From positions 1 to 64,000 of the forward strand of contig DATELY010000127.1 in the NCBI GenBank assembly GCA_035276085.1: a stretch of DNA of 64,000 nt. The letters run 5' to 3'. The stretch is from DATELY01 sp035276085 (GTDB lineage: Bacteria > Pseudomonadota > Gammaproteobacteria > Steroidobacterales > Steroidobacteraceae). A program made the position numbers and the translations under genes. Shown here piece after piece: positions 1-8,504 of the stretch. A model generated the notes under the pieces. The model was given only the letters and a program-made list of their open reading frames with translations, did no database searches and was not told the origin of the DNA. Within the stretch, counting starts at the first letter, position 1. Every line of letters starts with the position of its first letter.

Positions 1-124
1 ACAGCGATGCGGCGATGAGCCACACCATCGCAGCGCCCTGGGAGAGATGCCGCTGCAACAGCACATAGCCGAGCGCCACACACGGCAGGAAGCAGAAGAT
101 GAATTCCGGCGAGCTGAACAGCAT
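1..124 (-). CDS. MBOAT-family O-acyltransferase, N-terminal fragment (cut by window edge)
   Basis: Only the first 41 codons lie in the window; the gene runs off the left edge. The translation starts MLFSSPEFIFCFLPCVALGY, which matches the start of AlgI-like membrane-bound O-acyltransferases (typical opening MLFNSPEFIFLFLP). These enzymes move acyl groups across the inner membrane onto exported polysaccharides. The visible part is one hydrophobic segment and the start of a second. The gene begins just after ykgJ ends, on the same strand. The substrate cannot be inferred. Confidence 0.75.
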   Translation of the reverse strand, partial: MLFSSPEFIFCFLPCVALGYVLLQRHLSQGAAMVWLIAASL

Positions 125-132
125 GCGCTAGC

Positions 133-495
133 TCAAGCGGAAGGGATGAACTCCTCGTCGTCCTGCTGCATCCGCTCGAATTTCAGAAAACTGTAATACC
201 CGCACGTGTTCGCATACGGATATTTGCGGCACACATTCGGCCGTGCCGCGTACACCGTACAACGGCGCTCGTCCTGGTCGAAGAAACGGCACGTGGACTT
301 GAAGATATGGTCTTTCTTGTGGCGCAGAATGCGTTCTTCGCCATCCTCGTTGCGATAGGTATAGGTGAAGCGTTCGCGCGCGACCTCAGCGCTCAAGCCG
401 AAGTGTCTGGCGAGACGGGCAATGTCGTGCTCGGACACAGCGATGCGGTCGTAGCTGCAGCAATAGCCCGGACACTTGAGGCAGTTGTAGCCCAT
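133..495 (-). CDS. YkgJ-family cysteine-cluster protein
   Basis: A 120-residue protein with the N-terminal cluster CLKCPGYCC (Cys5, 8, 12, 13) and later cysteines in KSTCRFF, RRCTVY, NVCRKYP and NTCG. This is the pattern of the YkgJ/UPF0153 zinc- or iron-binding family, whose function is unknown. The ATG at 495 has a GGAGA ribosome site about six bases upstream. Its leader contains the heptad array at 508-576, shared with the 3' end of folA, so the two genes may be transcribed together. Family assignment is firm; role is not. Confidence 0.85.
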   Translation of the reverse strand: MGYNCLKCPGYCCSYDRIAVSEHDIARLARHFGLSAEVARERFTYTYRNEDGEERILRHKKDHIFKSTCRFFDQDERRCTVYAARPNVCRKYPYANTCGYYSFLKFERMQQDDEEFIPSA

Positions 496-507
496 GGCTT
501 TCTCCGG

Positions 508-576
508 AAAGCGGTTGGCGGTTAGCGGTTGGCGGTTGGGCCGGAATCTCGTTGCCCGTTAACCGCCAACCGCTTC
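508..576. repeat. Heptad array, GGTTNGC family, inverted pair (folA end)
   Basis: Left arm: iterated GGTTGGC/GGTTAGC units (510-539). Right arm: the reverse complement, ending AACCGCCAACCGCTT (about 559-574). A spacer of about 20 nt separates them. The transcript could fold into a long hairpin. The folA stop codon lies inside the left arm, so the array encodes the FolA C-terminus. Confidence 0.85.
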
Positions 577-1055
577 CTTCTCAGCGTCTGAAAGGTGAAG
601 GCGTAAGCATGGCGCTCGTCCACAGGATGCCTCGGCTCCGTAGTGATTTGCCAGTCCTCGAGGTTCAGTGCTGGAAAGAAAACATCTCCCGCCAACGTCA
701 CGTGCACCCGGGTCAGATGAATGGTGCCGACCCGATCGATGAGTTGCGCGTAGAGATCGCCGCCTCCACCCAGGATCGCCTCTGCGGCGGGCTCCGCTTC
801 TTTGAGTGCTGCATCGACCGAACCTACGACGACGCATCCCTCGATCGCACGCTCGGGATGACGGGTAATGACGATGTTCTTGCGCCCGGGCAGCGGTCGC
901 CCGATCGATTCGTAGGTCTTGCGGCCCATGATCACGGGCTTGCCGAGCGTCAGCGCCTTGAAGCGCTTCAGGTCATCGGGCAGCCGCCACGGCAATTGAT
1001 TGCCAGCGCCAATGACGCCGTTTTCGGCGACGGCAACGACGATGGTGAAATGCAT
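522..1055 (-). CDS. folA: Dihydrofolate reductase with repeat-encoded C-terminal tail
   Basis: Reduces dihydrofolate to tetrahydrofolate with NADPH, recycling the product of ThyA, which lies upstream on the same strand. Seen: LPWRLPDDLKRFK with the catalytic acid at Asp28, the GRKTYESIGRPLPGR cofactor loop, and a GGGGDLY turn. At 177 residues it is about 15 longer than usual. The excess, from KRLAVNGQ to PTANR, is translated from the heptad array at 508-576. The core ends around FTFQTLRR. The tail is probably not functional. Confidence 0.95.
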   Translation of the reverse strand: MHFTIVVAVAENGVIGAGNQLPWRLPDDLKRFKALTLGKPVIMGRKTYESIGRPLPGRKNIVITRHPERAIEGCVVVGSVDAALKEAEPAAEAILGGGGDLYAQLIDRVGTIHLTRVHVTLAGDVFFPALNLEDWQITTEPRHPVDERHAYAFTFQTLRRKRLAVNGQRDSGPTANR

Positions 1056-1060
1056 GAGAG

Positions 1061-1179
1061 ACCTGGGACGTGGGACCTGAGGCCTGGGGAAGAAGCTGAG
1101 CTTTTCCGAAGGTTAGCGCGCGTAGCCGCAGAGGCACAGCAAAAAAGGTCTGGCCTCACGCCTCAGGTCACGCGCCTCA
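1061..1179. repeat. Heptad array, GGGACCT family, inverted pair
   Basis: Left arm: CTGGGACGTGGGACCTGAGG, then CCTGGGGAAGA. Right arm: GGCCTCACGCCTCAGGTCACGCGCCTC, approximately complementary. About 60 nt lie between the arms. It fills the gap between the SET gene and folA. A second copy of this unit type is at 63232-63307. Confidence 0.65.
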
Positions 1180-1183
1180 TACC

Positions 1184-1810
1184 CTATTTCTTCTTATCCA
1201 ACGGCTCCCGATCCAGCATCGTGCCGCGGCAATTCTTCGCGCCGCAGCGACAGGCGTAGAGCGCGAGGTCCTCGGCATCGTCGGTGCTCTCCCAGGTCAG
1301 CTGGTAGTCGTAGCCCAGCTCCTCGCCCGCTTTGATGTCGCGAATGGTTTCGACGAACACGCGGCGGTCTTCGATGACGGTTTCGCAATTCGGATCGCAG
1401 CAGTGGTTCACGAAGCGGGATGGATTGCCGCCGGTGGTGCCGTCGATGACGGTGCGCCCATCGACGATGAACAGGAACGTATGGCCATCGTCATCGGGCT
1501 TCTCGAAGAAGCGCCGATCGGCTTCGCGATGCGAGATGCGCTCGCCGACGTATTCGAGGATGCGCCGTCCCTTCTTGATATCGGTGCGTGCATACACGCC
1601 CCGACCGTGGATGGGCGAATCGCGTACCTCGATGAGGTCCAGCTTGGACGCATCGCGCGGTCGCTTTGCCACTTTCCTGGCGGCGCTGCGGCGTTTTCCA
1701 TTCACCGCTTGTTTGGCGCGCTGAGTTGCTTTGGTGACGGCGGTCTTCTTGCCGCGGGAAGTCGATCGACGTGAGGTCTTTTGCGAACGCTTGGATTTAC
1801 GAATAGCCAT
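1184..1810 (-). CDS. SET-domain lysine methyltransferase-like protein with lysine/arginine-rich N-terminal tail
   Basis: The 208-residue protein has two parts. Residues 1-55 are a highly basic, Ser/Thr/Lys/Arg/Ala-rich tail like histone H1 or AlgP-type nucleoid proteins. From about 57 it is a SET domain: HGRGVYA near the start, RFVNHCCDPNC, then GEELGYDY, with a post-SET cysteine knot CRCGAKNCRG. These motifs bind S-adenosylmethionine and target lysine in SET enzymes, so it is probably an active protein-lysine methyltransferase. The target is unknown. The tail could bind DNA or be an automethylation substrate (inference). It lies between thyA and folA. Confidence 0.85.
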   Translation of the reverse strand: MAIRKSKRSQKTSRRSTSRGKKTAVTKATQRAKQAVNGKRRSAARKVAKRPRDASKLDLIEVRDSPIHGRGVYARTDIKKGRRILEYVGERISHREADRRFFEKPDDDGHTFLFIVDGRTVIDGTTGGNPSRFVNHCCDPNCETVIEDRRVFVETIRDIKAGEELGYDYQLTWESTDDAEDLALYACRCGAKNCRGTMLDREPLDKKK

Positions 1811-1860
1811 GGGAGCGGAGTTTGGAACGGTGGTCTGGAAGCAGTGAACGGCAAGCGGTT

Positions 1861-2655
1861 TCAGACAGCCACTGGCGCTTTGATGTGTGCGTGGGCTCGA
1901 TAGTTCTCGATCAGGAAGTCTTCGTACTCATACTCGAAGATCGAGGCAGGCTTGCGGACGATTTTCAATGTCGGCAATGGCAGCGGCGAACGATTCAGTT
2001 GCTCATCCGCTTGTGCCAGGTGATTCAAATACAGATGGCAGTCGCCGCCAGTCCAGATGAAGTCACCGACACCGAGGTCGCATTGCTGCGCAAACATGTG
2101 CGTGAGCAATGCATAGGAAGCGATATTGAACGGCACGCCGAGAAACATATCCGCGCTGCGCTGATAGAGCTGGCAGGAGAGCTTGCCATCCGCCACGTAG
2201 AACTGGAACAACGCGTGGCAAGGTGTCAGTGCCATCTGCTCCAGCTCGGCAACGTTCCAGGCATTGACGATGATGCGGCGCGAATCCGGCTCGGTGCGGA
2301 GCAACCGGACCGCATCGGCAATCTGATCCGTCGAGCCGCCATTGGGCATCGGCCATGAGCGCCACTGCTTGCCATACACCGGCCCGAGCTCACCCTTCTC
2401 ATCGGCCCAGTCATTCCAGATCGAAACACCGTGCTCTTGCAGCCATTTGACGTTGGTCTCGCCCCGCAGGAACCAGAGCAATTCATAGACGATGGAGCGC
2501 AGATGCAGTTTCTTGGTCGTCACCAGCGGGAAGCCGGCTTCGAGATCGAAGCGCATCTGATGACCGAACAGCGAGAGCGTGCCGGTGCCCGTGCGATCCG
2601 TCTTACGCGCGCCTGTGGTCCGAATCAGCCGCAAGAGATCCAGATACTGACGCAT
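1861..2655 (-). CDS. thyA: Thymidylate synthase
   Basis: Makes dTMP from dUMP using methylene-tetrahydrofolate. It is 264 residues long, the size of E. coli ThyA. The active-site Cys is in LTPCHALFQFYV, preceded by the phosphate-binding SRRIIVNAWN motif. The ATG at 2655 starts MRQYLDLLRL, two bases after the lgt stop, so translation is probably coupled. The frame stays open further upstream, but that part lies inside lgt and is not protein-like. The lgt-thyA order is common in gammaproteobacteria. Confidence 0.97.
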   Translation of the reverse strand: MRQYLDLLRLIRTTGARKTDRTGTGTLSLFGHQMRFDLEAGFPLVTTKKLHLRSIVYELLWFLRGETNVKWLQEHGVSIWNDWADEKGELGPVYGKQWRSWPMPNGGSTDQIADAVRLLRTEPDSRRIIVNAWNVAELEQMALTPCHALFQFYVADGKLSCQLYQRSADMFLGVPFNIASYALLTHMFAQQCDLGVGDFIWTGGDCHLYLNHLAQADEQLNRSPLPLPTLKIVRKPASIFEYEYEDFLIENYRAHAHIKAPVAV

Positions 2656-2657
2656 GT

Positions 2658-3542
2658 TCAGGCCGCCTCTGCCTGCAAGGCATCCCGATTGCCGGTCGGG
2701 ATTCTGCGGCGGTAAGCGACGAACATCAGAACGATGCCGACGATGATCATGGGTGCCGACAGCAGCTGGCCCATCGTCAACCAGTCCCCGAGGAAGTAGC
2801 CGCGGTTCTCGTCCGGCACACGCACGAACTCGACGGTGAAGCGTGCGATGCCGTAGCAAATCAGAAACAGCCCCGACGCCGCCACTCGCAGCCTGGGCTT
2901 CGATGTGAACCACCACACGATGATGAACAGCAGCAAGCCTTCGCTGAGCGCCTCGTACAGTTGCGAGCCGTGCAATGTCAGCTGACACGGATCCACCTGG
3001 AAGCGGCGGCACAGGCTCAGCAGCTCCAGGCTTTGCTGCGGATACAGACCTTCCGGCGACAGCTTGAAACCCCATGGCACGGTGGTGGGCTTGCCCCACA
3101 GCTCGCCGTTGATGAAGTTGGCGACGCGCACCGCGAATATGCCGATACCGGGCAGCGGCACCAGAAAGTCGCATACATCGGCAATGTGTTTCTTGCGCGT
3201 GCGCGTGAACCAGGCGGCAGCGATCAGCACGCCGATGAAGCCACCGTGGAACGACATCCCGCCTTCCCAGATGCGGATCAGGCGCATGGGATCATGGGCG
3301 ACGGTTTCGAGCCCGTAGAACAGCACCCAGCCGAGCCGGCCACCCAGGATCACACCGATCGCGCAGCAGAAGATGAGATCGTCGACCTGTTGCGGCGTCC
3401 ACGTCGACCCCGGCACCCCCGCTCGGCGACGTGCCAACCACCACGCAACACCAAAGGCGATGACGTAGGTCACGCCATACCAGCGCACGGCCAAGGGGCC
3501 CAAGCTCACGATGATCGGGTCGATAGCGGGGTACGTCAGCAT
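2658..3542 (-). CDS. lgt: Prolipoprotein diacylglyceryl transferase
   Basis: Inner-membrane enzyme that moves diacylglycerol from phosphatidylglycerol to the lipobox cysteine of prolipoproteins. It has 294 residues and several membrane helices. The Lgt signature is visible as AVRVANFINGELWG, with MSFHGGFIGVL before it. The C-terminal third holds an Arg-rich TVEFVRVPDENRGY segment typical of the family. It is the first gene of the lgt-thyA pair. Confidence 0.96.
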   Translation of the reverse strand: MLTYPAIDPIIVSLGPLAVRWYGVTYVIAFGVAWWLARRRAGVPGSTWTPQQVDDLIFCCAIGVILGGRLGWVLFYGLETVAHDPMRLIRIWEGGMSFHGGFIGVLIAAAWFTRTRKKHIADVCDFLVPLPGIGIFAVRVANFINGELWGKPTTVPWGFKLSPEGLYPQQSLELLSLCRRFQVDPCQLTLHGSQLYEALSEGLLLFIIVWWFTSKPRLRVAASGLFLICYGIARFTVEFVRVPDENRGYFLGDWLTMGQLLSAPMIIVGIVLMFVAYRRRIPTGNRDALQAEAA

Positions 3543-3564
3543 GGAGCGCGATGGTAGCGGATGA

Positions 3565-3656
3565 GCGGCTGGCTGGCTCGTCGGTCAGCTGGCCAGAAGG
3601 TACAGCGGCAAGCTGTTAGAAGCGGCAAGCTGGCTTGCTGGTTCGCTGGCCAGAAG
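3565..3656. repeat. Array of GGCTGGC-type units, direct orientation
   Basis: Two successive runs of GGCTGGC/GGCAAGCT-type units, each ending in CTGGCCAGAAG (ends near 3598 and 3655). Both runs point the same way, unlike the inverted copies at 15155, 19188 and 22551. It lies between rlmI and lgt. Confidence 0.7.
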
Positions 3657-3673
3657 TATCGTGGCTCGAGCTC

Positions 3674-4873
3674 TCACTCAGCCAACACTCGGCAAAAGAA
3701 CGCCTTCAAATACCGCGTCTCGGGAATGGCCGGGTGAAACGGGTGATCGAGCGACTGGCCGCCGACTTCCAGTACCTGCACGAACCGATTCAAGTGACGT
3801 GCGCTCTGCTGTATCGCGCCGAGCAGTTGCTCTGCGGCGAGATGATACGAACACGAACACGAGACCAGCACGCCGTCGCGCTCGAGCAATTGCATGGCGA
3901 GCTGATTGAGCTTGCGATACGCGGCCTCGCCCTTGGGAATGTCCTTCTTGCGCTTGATGAAGGCGGGCGGGTCGATTACGACCACATCGAACTTGCGCTT
4001 CTCGGCCGCGAGGGTCGACATCACATCGAATGCATCCCCGCGCAGGACCTGCGGTGCAACGCCCTGCTCCGCGGCATTGGCCTGCAACAGCTCGAGGGCC
4101 GGTGCGGATGAATCGACACAGGTGACCTCACTCGCGCCGGCGTTCAACGCACCCAGACCCCAACCGCCGAGATAGCTGAAGACGTCCAGCACCCGCGCAC
4201 CGTTGGCGTACTTGCGCAGATTGAGACGATTCGCGGCTTGATCGAAAAACCAGCCGGTCTTCTGACCCTGCTCGACCGGGACAGTGAAACCGATGCCGCC
4301 CTCCTCCACCCGTACACGCTCGGGCAAAGTGCCAAAGGCGAGCTGCACGTAAGAGGGCAATCCCTCGAGCTCGCGCGCGCCGCTGTCGTTCTTCCACAGC
4401 AGGGCCGCGGGCTCCAGCACCTTGCGCACGGCTGCTTCGATGTCGCCTCGCAAGGCCTCCATGCCTGCCGTAGCAATCTGCCCGACGATGACGTCGCCAT
4501 AGCGATCGAGCACGAGGCCAGGCAGGCCATCGGACTCGCCATAGACGAGGCGATAGTACGGCGCGGCAAAGCGCGCCTGCCGCAACGCGAGCGCGACGCG
4601 CAGGCGATGCACGATGAGCGAGGCATTCGGCGGGTAGCGCGGATCGCGCGTCAGAATGCGAGCGCTGATGAGCGAATGCGGATTGACGTAGGCGTAGCCG
4701 ATGAACTTGTCGCGCGCCGACACGACTTCGCACAGCGAACCCGGCTGGAACTGCTGCAGTGGCGTGGCCGCGGTATCCACTTCATTCGAGAACACCCACA
4801 GGTGTCCCGCACTCAGGCGCCGGTCTTCGTTGGGTTTCAAACGCAGCGGAGGTAAGGAATTCGATGTAGTCAT
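3674..4873 (-). CDS. rlmI: 23S rRNA (cytosine-C5)-methyltransferase RlmI-like
   Basis: A 399-residue class I SAM methyltransferase. An N-terminal PUA-like domain (LSAGHLWVFSNEVD) is followed by a Rossmann domain with VLDVFSYLGGWG, the motif VVIDPPAFIKRKKD, and SCSCSYHL, whose cysteine is the usual catalytic nucleophile. E. coli RlmI methylates C1962 of 23S rRNA and has similar length. I chose ATG 4873 (MTTSNSLPPL). An in-frame start at 4942 would add 23 residues that do not look like a PUA start, and neither has a clear ribosome site. Confidence 0.88.
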   Translation of the reverse strand: MTTSNSLPPLRLKPNEDRRLSAGHLWVFSNEVDTAATPLQQFQPGSLCEVVSARDKFIGYAYVNPHSLISARILTRDPRYPPNASLIVHRLRVALALRQARFAAPYYRLVYGESDGLPGLVLDRYGDVIVGQIATAGMEALRGDIEAAVRKVLEPAALLWKNDSGARELEGLPSYVQLAFGTLPERVRVEEGGIGFTVPVEQGQKTGWFFDQAANRLNLRKYANGARVLDVFSYLGGWGLGALNAGASEVTCVDSSAPALELLQANAAEQGVAPQVLRGDAFDVMSTLAAEKRKFDVVVIDPPAFIKRKKDIPKGEAAYRKLNQLAMQLLERDGVLVSCSCSYHLAAEQLLGAIQQSARHLNRFVQVLEVGGQSLDHPFHPAIPETRYLKAFFCRVLAE

Positions 4874-4967
4874 TTGCGTGACGCGCAGGCAGGGCTCGCA
4901 AAGGGCGCGGGCACGTACGCCATGCACGAAGGGCTCGGTCAATAGTTATAGTGGGCGCGGATTCTAA

Positions 4968-7064
4968 ATGAGCCGGGCGCATCGCATGAACCCATCGACG
5001 CACGACAGTGAGACTCAGGCCAATCGGCTCGCGCAGGAAACGAGTCCCTATCTGCGCCAGCACGCGCACAATCCTGTCGATTGGCACCCGTGGGGACCCG
5101 AGGCACTGGAGCTCGCACGCCGCACCGATCGGCCCATTCTCCTGTCGATCGGCTATTCCGCCTGTCACTGGTGCCATGTCATGGCCCACGAGTCGTTCGA
5201 AGACGCGACGACGGCGGCGCTCATGAACGAGCTGTTCGTGAACATCAAGCTCGATCGCGAGGAGCGCCCGGACCTCGACAGGATCTATCAGCTGGCCCAT
5301 CAGATGCTCACACAACGCGGCGGCGGCTGGCCGTTGACCATGTTCCTGAGCCCTGAGGATCAAAAACCGTTCTTCGGCGGCACCTACTTTCCGAAGGAAC
5401 CGCGGCATGGGCTGCCTGCGTTCACCGAGCTTCTGCGCAGGGTGGCCGAGTTCTATCGCACGCACCGGGCGGAGATCCGTACTCAGAACGAAGCATTGAT
5501 GGCGGCCTTCGCAGAGCTCCAAGCCGCGCCGGCGAGCACCGCGCCGCTCGCTGCAATACCGCTCGATCGAGCCCGTCAGATGCTCGCGCAGGAATTCGAC
5601 AGCCAGTACGGCGGCTTCGGCGGCGCCCCCAAGTTCCCGCATCCGACCAACATCGAAGTCCTCCTGCGACGCTGGCGCGCGACGGCCGGCAGCGAGGAAC
5701 CCGATCTGCATTCGCTCTACATGGCGACGTTGACACTCACCCGCATGGCCGAAGGCGGTCTCTACGATCAGCTCGCGGGCGGTTTCTGTCGCTACTCCGT
5801 CGACCCGTTCTGGATGATTCCGCACTTCGAGAAGATGCTGTACGACAATGGCCAGCTGCTGGCGCTGTATGCGCAAGCCGCGCTCGCCACCGGCGATGCG
5901 CTGTTCGCCCGCATCGCCCGCGAGACGACGGGTTGGCTGCTGCGCGAAATGCGTTCGCCCGAGGGCCTGTTCTGGTCCGCACTGGATGCGGATTCGGAAG
6001 GTCATGAGGGCAAGTTCTATGTGTGGGACCAGAACGCCGTGCGCGCCGCGCTCGAGACCGAGGAGCTTGCGGTGTTCGCACCCCGGTTCGGTTTGGATCA
6101 GCCCGCCAACTTCGAGGGTCAGTGGCATCTGCATGGCTATCGCGCAGTCGACGACATCGCGGCGGAGCGTGGAACGACTGCGGAAGCCGTGAACAGGCTA
6201 CTGGATACGGCGCGTCACAAACTGCTCGCCATCCGGGAGCGACGCCCGCGACCAGGGCTCGACGACAAAGTCCTGACATCGTGGAATGCGCTGGCAATCG
6301 GCGGTCTGGCGCACACCGCGCGCGCGCTTGGACACGCCGAAGCAGGTTCGGCAGCACTCGCAGCGGTGGATGGATTGAGACGCAGTGTCTGGCAAGGCAA
6401 CCGCCTGCTGGCGGCCTACAAAGAGGGACGAGCGCGCTTCCCTGCCTATCTGGACGATCACGCCTTCCTGATGGACGCGCTCCTTGAATCGTTGCAGCTG
6501 CAATGGCGCAACGCAGATCTGGATTGGGCAGTGGCGCTGGCCGAGCTGTTACTGGCTCACTTCGAAGATCGCGAGCAGGGCGGTTTCTTTTTCACTGCCG
6601 CTGACCACGAGCAGCTCGTGCATCGCTCGAAGTCGTATGCCGACGAAGCCGTGCCCTCCGGCAACGGCATCGCGGCGCGCGCACTGCTGCGATTGGGATG
6701 TCTGCTGGCCGAGCCCAGATACCTGGATGCTGCCGAACGCTGCCTACGCAGCGCCTGGTCGTACGTCGAACGCTACCCGCAGGCCCACGGCTCGCTGTTG
6801 ATCGCGCTCGAGGACTATCTGCAGCTGCCACAGGTCGTCATCATCCGCGGCCCGGAGAAGGAATGCGGTGAATGGCAAGCGGCACTCAACAAGGTGTACG
6901 CGCCGCGCAGGCTGATCTTTGCGATTCCGGACACGACCGAGCTGCGCCACGCGCTTGCAACCAAGTCCGCACAAACCGAGACGGTCGCCTACATTTGCGC
7001 AGGACTGACGTGCTCTGAACCGATTCGGTCGCTGTCGGCCCTCATCTCCTTGACGCGCACTTGA
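4968..7064 (+). CDS. DUF255 thioredoxin-fold / six-hairpin protein (YyaL, SPATA20 family)
   Basis: A 698-residue cytosolic protein. The N-terminal DUF255 thioredoxin-like domain has SPYLRQHAHNPVDW and a CHWC redox motif at Cys66-Cys69, followed by a long alpha/alpha-toroid region like N-acylglucosamine-2-epimerase folds (PHFEKMLYDNGQLL, GLDDKVLTSWNALAI). The family is conserved from bacteria to animals, but its biochemical role is unsettled. It is divergent from rlmI, with starts about 95 bp apart. A second Met (residue 7, MNPSTHD) is an alternative start. Confidence 0.9.
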   Translation: MSRAHRMNPSTHDSETQANRLAQETSPYLRQHAHNPVDWHPWGPEALELARRTDRPILLSIGYSACHWCHVMAHESFEDATTAALMNELFVNIKLDREERPDLDRIYQLAHQMLTQRGGGWPLTMFLSPEDQKPFFGGTYFPKEPRHGLPAFTELLRRVAEFYRTHRAEIRTQNEALMAAFAELQAAPASTAPLAAIPLDRARQMLAQEFDSQYGGFGGAPKFPHPTNIEVLLRRWRATAGSEEPDLHSLYMATLTLTRMAEGGLYDQLAGGFCRYSVDPFWMIPHFEKMLYDNGQLLALYAQAALATGDALFARIARETTGWLLREMRSPEGLFWSALDADSEGHEGKFYVWDQNAVRAALETEELAVFAPRFGLDQPANFEGQWHLHGYRAVDDIAAERGTTAEAVNRLLDTARHKLLAIRERRPRPGLDDKVLTSWNALAIGGLAHTARALGHAEAGSAALAAVDGLRRSVWQGNRLLAAYKEGRARFPAYLDDHAFLMDALLESLQLQWRNADLDWAVALAELLLAHFEDREQGGFFFTAADHEQLVHRSKSYADEAVPSGNGIAARALLRLGCLLAEPRYLDAAERCLRSAWSYVERYPQAHGSLLIALEDYLQLPQVVIIRGPEKECGEWQAALNKVYAPRRLIFAIPDTTELRHALATKSAQTETVAYICAGLTCSEPIRSLSALISLTRT

Positions 7065-7090
7065 GCAGCGTCTCCACGCGGGTGCGCCTC

Positions 7091-7528
7091 TCAGAAATCG
7101 TCGCCGTGACCATCGTTGCTGTCTTTGCCGGGACCGCCAGATTTTCGCTTGGCAGCTTTCGCCTTGCGCGAACGCTCGATGCCCGCGAGCTGCTTGGCGC
7201 GCGCGGATGCGACCGACGCCTCCAGCGCCCGTTGCGCCCATTCCTGGAGTTTGTCCGGACTATGGACGATCTCATCGGGGCATTGATACTGATCGGTGGT
7301 CAGATCGAAAGCATTCGGATACGGCCGCAGCGGCCCCATCCCGTATGCGGTGTAGTCCGGGCGACTATGTTCGTCGGTGTACAGATAGAGCACATCGTCC
7401 AGGATCACTCCCACCAGGCGATGCTCGACGAGTATCCCTACGCCGCCGAAAATCGGCCGACTTTGCACCGTACCGAGTCTGGACAACTGGGTAGTCACAT
7501 ACGTAACGAAGTCCGATGAGACGGTCAT
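7091..7528 (-). CDS. TfoX N-terminal domain protein
   Basis: 145 residues from ATG 7528, which has GGAGAG nine bases upstream; this is preferred over a longer frame starting at 7558. The first 105 residues match the TfoX/Sxy N-terminal domain (RPIFGGVGILVEHRLVGVI, then LYLYTDEHSR). The rest is a basic, low-complexity tail (SRKAKAAKRKSGGPGKD). It lacks the TfoX C-terminal domain, so a competence role is unsupported. Convergent with the DUF255 gene. Confidence 0.8.
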   Translation of the reverse strand: MTVSSDFVTYVTTQLSRLGTVQSRPIFGGVGILVEHRLVGVILDDVLYLYTDEHSRPDYTAYGMGPLRPYPNAFDLTTDQYQCPDEIVHSPDKLQEWAQRALEASVASARAKQLAGIERSRKAKAAKRKSGGPGKDSNDGHGDDF

Positions 7529-7654
7529 GAATCGGAACTCTCCTTCAGTCCGACCCAAGGTGGGTATCGGCAGCGTCCTTCCGCCCCTTCAAGCGAGCGG
7601 CACCCGTACGTCGCTGCGGCTTCCCGCAGGCCGCTCCTTCATCATTGCTTCTCG

Positions 7655-8101
7655 TCAGCGACTCGATGGATTCTGGAGGCGATCACGCAAGCGTTCCAAC
7701 AGATCGCCATCGCGCGCAAGATCCAGTCGCGGCGCGCGAGCCCAATCATAAGCCCAAGGATTCGCCGTGCGATACGCCTCGGGCTCATCTGCATAACGCG
7801 GAATGACGTGACCGTGAAGCGCGGGCTCGAGATTACCGAAGATCGCGTAGTTGACGCGCAGGGCGCCGGTGACTTCTAGAACTGCGTCACCTAATCGGCC
7901 GAGATCATCCAGAAACGCGCTACGCGCCGCACCGTGCAACGCGTTCAAGTGCGGTACGACAGGATCAGGTAACAAAAGACAGTAACCGCGCAGCACCTGA
8001 GTTGCGCTCATGACGGCCCAACCCGATGCCATGCGCGCGACGAATCCCGGCTCCTGCTGCGCGCGGCAGGCCTCCACCAGCCGATGGATCGCGGTCGTCA
8101 T
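7655..8101 (-). CDS. HIT-like nucleotide-binding protein
   Basis: 148 residues. The C-terminal LEPALHGHVIPRYADEPE resembles the histidine-triad active-site strand, but the third histidine of the HxHxHxx triad is replaced (HGHVIP). It therefore belongs to a divergent HIT branch, and hydrolase activity is uncertain. The ATG at 8101 lies two bases after the stop of the upstream DUF486 gene, indicating translational coupling. Confidence 0.72.
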   Translation of the reverse strand: MTTAIHRLVEACRAQQEPGFVARMASGWAVMSATQVLRGYCLLLPDPVVPHLNALHGAARSAFLDDLGRLGDAVLEVTGALRVNYAIFGNLEPALHGHVIPRYADEPEAYRTANPWAYDWARAPRLDLARDGDLLERLRDRLQNPSSR

Positions 8102-8103
8102 CG

Positions 8104-8445
8104 TCACTTTCTGAAGATGAAATAGACGGCGCCGAGAATGCACAGACCGGCCCAAACATAATCGAGCTTGAGCGGCTGGCGCATGTACCAGACCGCAAAG
8201 GGCACGAACACGGTCAGGGTGATGGCTTCCTGCAGGATTTTTAGTTGCGACAGAGACAATTCCGCGTAACCGATGCGGTTGGCTGGCACTTGCAGGAAGT
8301 ACTCGAACAGCGCAATGCCCCAACTCACCAAGGCAGCGACGAACCACGGTCGATCCGACAGGTTCTTCAAATGGGCATACCACGCGAACGTCATGAAGAC
8401 ATTCGAGGCCGTGAGCAACAGGACGGTGAGAGGCAATGCGCGCAT
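8104..8445 (-). CDS. DUF486 (DMT-like) small membrane protein
   Basis: 113 residues with four predicted membrane helices: TVLLLTASNVFMTFAWYAHL; FVAALVSWGIALFEYFL; LQEAITLTVFVPFAVWYM; and VWAGLCILGAVYFIF. The conserved QVPANRIGY and LSQLKILQE segments are typical of DUF486, a half-size relative of drug/metabolite transporters. It probably works as a dimer in the inner membrane. Substrate unknown. Coupled to the downstream HIT gene. Confidence 0.85.
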   Translation of the reverse strand: MRALPLTVLLLTASNVFMTFAWYAHLKNLSDRPWFVAALVSWGIALFEYFLQVPANRIGYAELSLSQLKILQEAITLTVFVPFAVWYMRQPLKLDYVWAGLCILGAVYFIFRK

Positions 8446-8504
8446 GCCGGCAGCTTACCGCGCACGTACCGCTGCACGAAGAACTGACCGCGAACCGTTC
8501 GCGC

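Noticed and set aside
1861..3174. A 437-codon frame suggesting a thyA N-terminal fusion
   Set aside because: The extra N-terminal part lies entirely within lgt in another frame and is composition-biased. ThyA starts at 2655 with family length.
7091..7528. Competence regulator TfoX/Sxy
   Set aside because: Only the N-terminal domain is present, followed by a basic tail. No competence genes nearby.
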